This document shows positions 60,478 through 64,000 of a stretch of DNA of 64,000 bases, piece after piece. This stretch comes from Mycolicibacterium sp. HK-90 (GTDB taxonomy: Bacteria > Actinomycetota > Actinomycetes > Mycobacteriales > Mycobacteriaceae). Below the pieces are notes generated by a model. The model saw nothing but the letters and a program-made list of their open reading frames with translations. It did no database searches and was not told the origin of the DNA. The position numbers were made by a program, and so were the translations under genes. The stretch covers positions 5,146,001-5,210,000 of the forward strand of contig NZ_CP129613.1 of NCBI RefSeq assembly GCF_030486405.1, given 5' to 3'. The stretch's first letter is position 1; each line of letters starts with the position of its first letter.

Positions 60478-61680
60478 CTAGAACTTGACCGGCAGTCGCG
60501 CCCACCCGCGCACGCTGGAGGTGTGCGCACGGAATGCGTTGCCGTAGTCGACTTCCCAGTCCGTCCACCGCTTGAGCACCTCCTCGAACGCGACCCTGGC
60601 CTCCAACCGGGCCAGTGCCGAGCCCAGGCAGAAGTGCAGCCCCTGCCCGAAACTGAGGTGTCCGCCCTTGCGGTGGATGTCGAACCGATCCGGATCGGGG
60701 AACTTCGCCTCGTCGCGATTGGCAGATCCGTTGAGCAACAACATGTACGAACCCTCGGGCACGGCCTGCCCGTAGTGTTCGACGTCCTGGGCGACATAGC
60801 GGGCCTGCACCGGTGACGGGGGTTCGAACCGCAGCGTCTCCTCGACCGCGCCCGGGATGAGGCCCGGATCGGCGACGAGCTCGCGGCGTTGGTCGGGATG
60901 CTCGCCGAGCAGTTGCCCCATGAAACCGATGAGGCGAGCGGTGGTTTCGTTACCCGCGCCGGCGATCATCGCGGTGTAGGCGAGCACCTCGGTGCGCGTC
61001 AGCGGCCGGGATGTCCCGTCGGCTTCCTCGACGTGCGCGGTGAGCAGATCGGTCATCAGGTCGTCGGAGGGGTGCGATGCCCGCCATTCGATGTACTCGG
61101 CGAACATCGTGATGGCGTCGGAGAAGATCGTCGGGCTGACCCCGTCGGCGCCGGCGTCCACCGACGCGACGGTGATGGCCTTGTCGTTGCGGTCTCGGAT
61201 GCTCTGCTGCTCCTCCTCCGGAATACCCAGCAGATAGCCGATGGTCCGCATGGGCATGAACGCCCCGAGGTCGGCGACGAAGTCCAGACCGTCCTGCCCG
61301 CGGAGGGGATCCAGCGCCTTCGCGCAGAAGTCGCGCACCAGGTCCTCGACCGCCAGCATGCGGCGTGGTGTGAAGACCCGCGACAGCAGCCGGCGGTGCA
61401 GATCGTGCAGCGGCGGATCCTCGAACAGCAGGATGCCCGGCGGAACCTCGATGCCGCTGAACAGGATGTCGGCCGTGGTCCCCCGGCCCGAGCGATAGGC
61501 CTGCCAGTTCGGCAGTTCCCGGGCCACATCGTCCCAACGGCTCAGCGCGTAGAAGTTGTATTTCTCGTTGTAGTACAGCGGCGCCTCGCGGCGCATCCGC
61601 TGCCAGATCGGATACGGGTCGTCGTCGATGTCGTTGTCGAACGGGTCGTAGTACAGCTCCACCGCCTGTTGCGTCGTCAC
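60478..61680 (-). CDS. Cytochrome P450
   Basis: The protein of about 400 residues has the complete P450 set: I-helix AGAGNETTARLIG, the ExxR pair in VEETLRF, and the haem loop FGQGLHFCLGSALARLE, whose Cys ligates iron. The N-terminal DPFDNDIDDDPYPIWQRMRR is typical of mycobacterial soluble P450s. The substrate is unknown. GTG 61680 (VTTQQAVELYYD) is chosen because the promoter TTGACC-18-TACGGT (61750-61721) would start transcription near 61713, downstream of the longer start GTG 61743. No ferredoxin gene adjoins it. Confidence 0.9.
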   Translation of the reverse strand: MTTQQAVELYYDPFDNDIDDDPYPIWQRMRREAPLYYNEKYNFYALSRWDDVARELPNWQAYRSGRGTTADILFSGIEVPPGILLFEDPPLHDLHRRLLSRVFTPRRMLAVEDLVRDFCAKALDPLRGQDGLDFVADLGAFMPMRTIGYLLGIPEEEQQSIRDRNDKAITVASVDAGADGVSPTIFSDAITMFAEYIEWRASHPSDDLMTDLLTAHVEEADGTSRPLTRTEVLAYTAMIAGAGNETTARLIGFMGQLLGEHPDQRRELVADPGLIPGAVEETLRFEPPSPVQARYVAQDVEHYGQAVPEGSYMLLLNGSANRDEAKFPDPDRFDIHRKGGHLSFGQGLHFCLGSALARLEARVAFEEVLKRWTDWEVDYGNAFRAHTSSVRGWARLPVKF

Positions 61681-61720
61681 CGATCCGCTTCCCCACTCCG
61701 CAGTACCAAATAATTGTTCC

Positions 61721-61750
61721 ACCGTACTGTGCGGCTCGTTCACCGGTCAA
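61721..61750 (-). promoter_or_regulatory. Promoter of the P450 gene (TTGACC-18-TACGGT)
   Basis: On the minus strand TTGACC (61750-61745) and TACGGT (61726-61721) are separated by 18 bp. Together they form a good mycobacterial SigA-type promoter. Confidence 0.55.
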
Positions 61751-61871
61751 TCACCAGAACCAGCGGCTTGCAGTCATCCTGATCCAAACCGTCGCCCGGC
61801 GTCGGGGCCGGGAGTCTACTGGGGCGGATTCGCGTGTGTTCACGCCCTGACCCCGCCCGGAGGCCGTTCCC

Positions 61872-62831
61872 ATGTTCAACCGCCTGTTGCGTACCGCGTT
61901 CGCACTCACCCTGATCACGACGGCAATCTCCTGCAGCAGCAACGAAACTGACACCGACGGCTACACCCTGCGTATCGGCGCGACGTCGGTAACCGGAACC
62001 CCCGCCGGATCACTCGGCTGGGGCGACCGCCAGGGCATTCTCACCGAGCAACTGAAGGCGGGCGGTGTCGGCAAGATCGAGTACTCGTTCTTCCAGTCCG
62101 GCAGCGATGTTGCCTCGGCGCTGTTCGCCGGCGCCATCGACGTCGCGGCCATCGGCGACAACCCCGCGCTACGGGCGCGCAGCCGCGACCCGAAAGTGGT
62201 TCTGCTATCCCTTGATTCAGTGAACGGCGATGCCTGGCTGGTCGGCGCCAAGGGCGGGCCCACCGAGATCAAGGGTTTGGTCGGCAAGGACATCACCGCC
62301 CCACAGGGCACCATCCGTGACCGCGCGGCCCGGCAACTCATCGACGCCGCCGGACTCAACGGGCAGATCCACGTACGCGACGTGCCGACCCCCGAATCGA
62401 TTGCCGGACTGAGCTCCGGGAAGATCGACGCGGCCATCGTGACCGGTGCCAGTGCGGCCGAACTGGAGGCCAAGGGCTTCCCGATCATCGACAGCCTGTC
62501 GCGTCACGGATTCGGCAGCACCGGCACCAACATCGCACTCACCTCGTTCACCGACGCACACCCTGAGTTCACCTCCGCCTGGCAGCAGGCGGTCACCGCC
62601 GTCAACCGCGACATCACCGAGAACTTCGGCGACTACCTGTCCTGGGTGGCCCAGACCGACGACACCGAGCTGCAGTTCGTCGAAAAGTCGACCCGGAAAG
62701 ACGAATTCAACACCGAGCCGTTCCCCCAGGTCGGCGTGGATCAGCTTGAGGCGGCCTACAAGTTCCTCAACGCCGACGGATCGTTCGACCACGAGTACTC
62801 GGTGCGGGAGTGGGCCGGAGCCAAGTCATGA
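61872..62831 (+). CDS. ABC transporter substrate-binding lipoprotein (sulfonate/nitrate type)
   Basis: The 319-residue protein has a lipoprotein signal with lipobox AISC (about Cys21). It belongs to the SsuA/NitT-TauT binding-protein type: LRIGATSVTGTPAGSLGWGD, FFQSGSDVASALFAGAIDVA and PQGTIRDRAARQLIDAAGL. It should capture an aliphatic sulfonate, nitrate or similar anion outside the membrane for the permease that follows. Its stop overlaps the permease start (ATGA). The substrate class is uncertain; TauA/SsuA and NitT relatives are hard to separate by eye. Confidence 0.88.
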   Translation: MFNRLLRTAFALTLITTAISCSSNETDTDGYTLRIGATSVTGTPAGSLGWGDRQGILTEQLKAGGVGKIEYSFFQSGSDVASALFAGAIDVAAIGDNPALRARSRDPKVVLLSLDSVNGDAWLVGAKGGPTEIKGLVGKDITAPQGTIRDRAARQLIDAAGLNGQIHVRDVPTPESIAGLSSGKIDAAIVTGASAAELEAKGFPIIDSLSRHGFGSTGTNIALTSFTDAHPEFTSAWQQAVTAVNRDITENFGDYLSWVAQTDDTELQFVEKSTRKDEFNTEPFPQVGVDQLEAAYKFLNADGSFDHEYSVREWAGAKS

Positions 62832-63694
62832 CCGCGGTAACCGTCGTCCGGCCCCCGGCCGCGCGTCCTGAGCTCATCGAAGTCGTCGGCGCGCACCGCC
62901 GGCGAAAGGGACTGTGGGCGCGCGTTCCCCGGCCCGTGCGGCGGCTGATCAGCCCCGCGCTGATCCTGGCGGCCTGGACGATCGGCTCGTCCACCGGGTT
63001 GCTCAACACCGACCTGTTCCCGCCACCGACCGAGGTCGCGGCCACGGCGTGGCGGCTGCTGGGCGACGGCCAGCTCGCCACACACGTCGGCGCCTCCGCC
63101 GTCCGGGTGCTGACCGGCACGGTGCTCGGCATTCTGATCGGCGTCCTGCTCGCGGTCGTGGCCGGCCTCACCCGCACGGGCGAGGACCTCCTCGACTGGA
63201 CGATGCAGATCCTCAAGGCGGTGCCGAATTTCGCCCTCACCCCGCTGCTGATCATCTGGATGGGCATCGGCGAAGGCCCCAAGATCGTGTTGATCACCAC
63301 CGGCGTGGCGATCGCGATCTACATCAACACCTACTCGGGCATCCGCGGGGTGGACCGCCAACTCGTCGAGATGGCACAGACTTTGGAGGCTGGTAGGTCA
63401 ACACTGATCGCGCAGGTGATCCTGCCCGGAGCGATGCCGAACTTTCTCGTCGGCCTGCGGCTCGGGCTGTCCAGCGCCTGGCTGAGCCTGATCTTCGCCG
63501 AGATGATCAACACCACCGAGGGCATCGGCTACCTGATGTCACGTGCCCAGACCAACCTGCAGTTCGAGGTCTCGCTGCTGGTCATCGTCATCTACGCGGT
63601 CGCCGGCCTGCTGTCCTACACGTTGGTGCGGGTGCTGGAGAGCATGCTGCTGTCGTGGCGCAACGGCTTCGACGGTCTCGGAGCTCCGGCATGA
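62828..63694 (+). CDS. ABC transporter permease (SsuC/TauC type)
   Basis: The 288-residue protein has about six membrane helices and the BPD_transp_1 coupling segment MAQTLEAGRSTLIAQVILPG (EAA-type loop). PPPTEVAATAWRLLGDGQ near the start is typical of SsuC/TauC/NitT permeases. It forms the channel half of the importer. It overlaps the binding-protein gene upstream and the ATPase gene downstream (both ATGA), so the three are one operon. Confidence 0.92.
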   Translation: MTAVTVVRPPAARPELIEVVGAHRRRKGLWARVPRPVRRLISPALILAAWTIGSSTGLLNTDLFPPPTEVAATAWRLLGDGQLATHVGASAVRVLTGTVLGILIGVLLAVVAGLTRTGEDLLDWTMQILKAVPNFALTPLLIIWMGIGEGPKIVLITTGVAIAIYINTYSGIRGVDRQLVEMAQTLEAGRSTLIAQVILPGAMPNFLVGLRLGLSSAWLSLIFAEMINTTEGIGYLMSRAQTNLQFEVSLLVIVIYAVAGLLSYTLVRVLESMLLSWRNGFDGLGAPA

Positions 63695-64000
63695 GTGCCA
63701 GTGTCGTCGAGGTGCGCGGCCTGCGTCGCGCCTTCGGCGAGCAGCAGGTGCTCGACGATCTCGAATTGCAGATCGATGACGGCGAATTCGTCGCGATGCT
63801 GGGCCGGTCCGGCTCCGGGAAGAGCACCCTGCTGCGGATACTGGCCGGCCTCGACGATCAGGTCGCCGGATCGGTGGTCGTCCCCCGCTCACGGGCGGTG
63901 GTGTTCCAGAACCCACGACTGCTGCCGTGGCGCCGCGCCCTGGCCAACGTGATCTTCGCCCTGCCCGATGCCGGACCCGACGCTCCCAGCCGGGCCGCGC
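63691..64000 (+). CDS. ABC transporter ATP-binding protein (SsuB type), partial
   Basis: The frame runs off the window, leaving 103 residues. Visible are VVEVRGLRRAFGEQQVLDDL, Walker A in LGRSGSGKSTLLRILAGLDD, and the Q-loop VVFQNPRLLPWRR. The LLPW after the Q-loop is typical of nitrate/sulfonate/taurine ATPases. It energises the importer with the two preceding genes. Confidence 0.93.
   Translation, partial: MSASVVEVRGLRRAFGEQQVLDDLELQIDDGEFVAMLGRSGSGKSTLLRILAGLDDQVAGSVVVPRSRAVVFQNPRLLPWRRALANVIFALPDAGPDAPSRAA

Noticed and set aside
1..64000. CRISPR arrays, tRNA or rRNA genes, insertion sequences and prophage genes
   Set aside because: No regularly spaced repeats, cloverleaf sequences, transposase or integrase motifs were found by reading both strands.

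Overview
The window is high-GC actinobacterial DNA from a rapidly growing Mycobacterium (Mycolicibacterium). An MspA-type porin, absent from slow growers, is encoded at 8848-9495. The gene order ruc, SAF protein, mscL, moaB2, pepD, mprB, mprA, rpmF, atuA-like, fadE13, accD2, accA2, fadE12, echA7, VWA/MoxR pair, purH, purN, LLM oxidoreductase, sucD, sucC, M23 peptidase follows the M. tuberculosis Rv0991c-Rv0950c stretch as I recall it, read backwards, with accessory genes inserted at several points.

Layout. 1-4.4 kb: the end of a PucR-type regulator, an amino-acid permease overlapping a universal stress protein gene, and a MarR regulator made of two fused MarR units. 4.7-10.8 kb: a GjpA-like exported protein, an HNH nuclease, the redox chaperone ruc behind a CIRCE operator, a SAF protein, mscL, the porin and moaB2. 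10.8-14.9 kb: the envelope-stress operon mprA-mprB-pepD-moaB2 with MprA-box-like repeats, then rpmF. 15.1-23.5 kb: a six-gene operon (AtuA-like, two acyl-CoA dehydrogenases, a biotin-dependent carboxylase pair, a hydratase) resembling acyclic-terpene/leucine degradation clusters. 23.7-36 kb: an accessory stretch with a methyltransferase/TetR pair, a SnoaL protein, a PE-PPE-like exported protein, an NAD-binding protein, a DUF1707 protein, two paralogous exported proteins, an LpqN-type lipoprotein and an AbiEi/DUF559-type gene bracketed by palindromes.

36.2-48 kb: the MoxR ATPase/VWA pair, a Ser/Thr kinase with a collagen-like linker and an LpqN-like extracellular domain, an esterase, purH-purN and two membrane proteins. 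47.5-56.3 kb: sfnG and an LLM oxidoreductase around a KstR-type site, a thiolase-like protein lacking its nucleophilic cysteine, decayed exported-protein genes, a DUF2236 protein, two TetR regulators and an S9 peptidase. 56.4-64 kb: sucCD, an M23 peptidase, a membrane protein, a P450, and a sulfonate/nitrate-type ABC importer cut by the window end.

The most unusual content is non-coding. At least four families of palindromic repeats lie in gene spacers (near 42.6/49.6, 35.15/36.1, 23.6/49.8 and 19.6 kb), one family bracketing the DUF559 gene. MprA-box-like repeats precede both paralogous exported-protein genes. Many genes have a -10 hexamer placed for leaderless transcription. Synteny and family names come from memory, not from searches.
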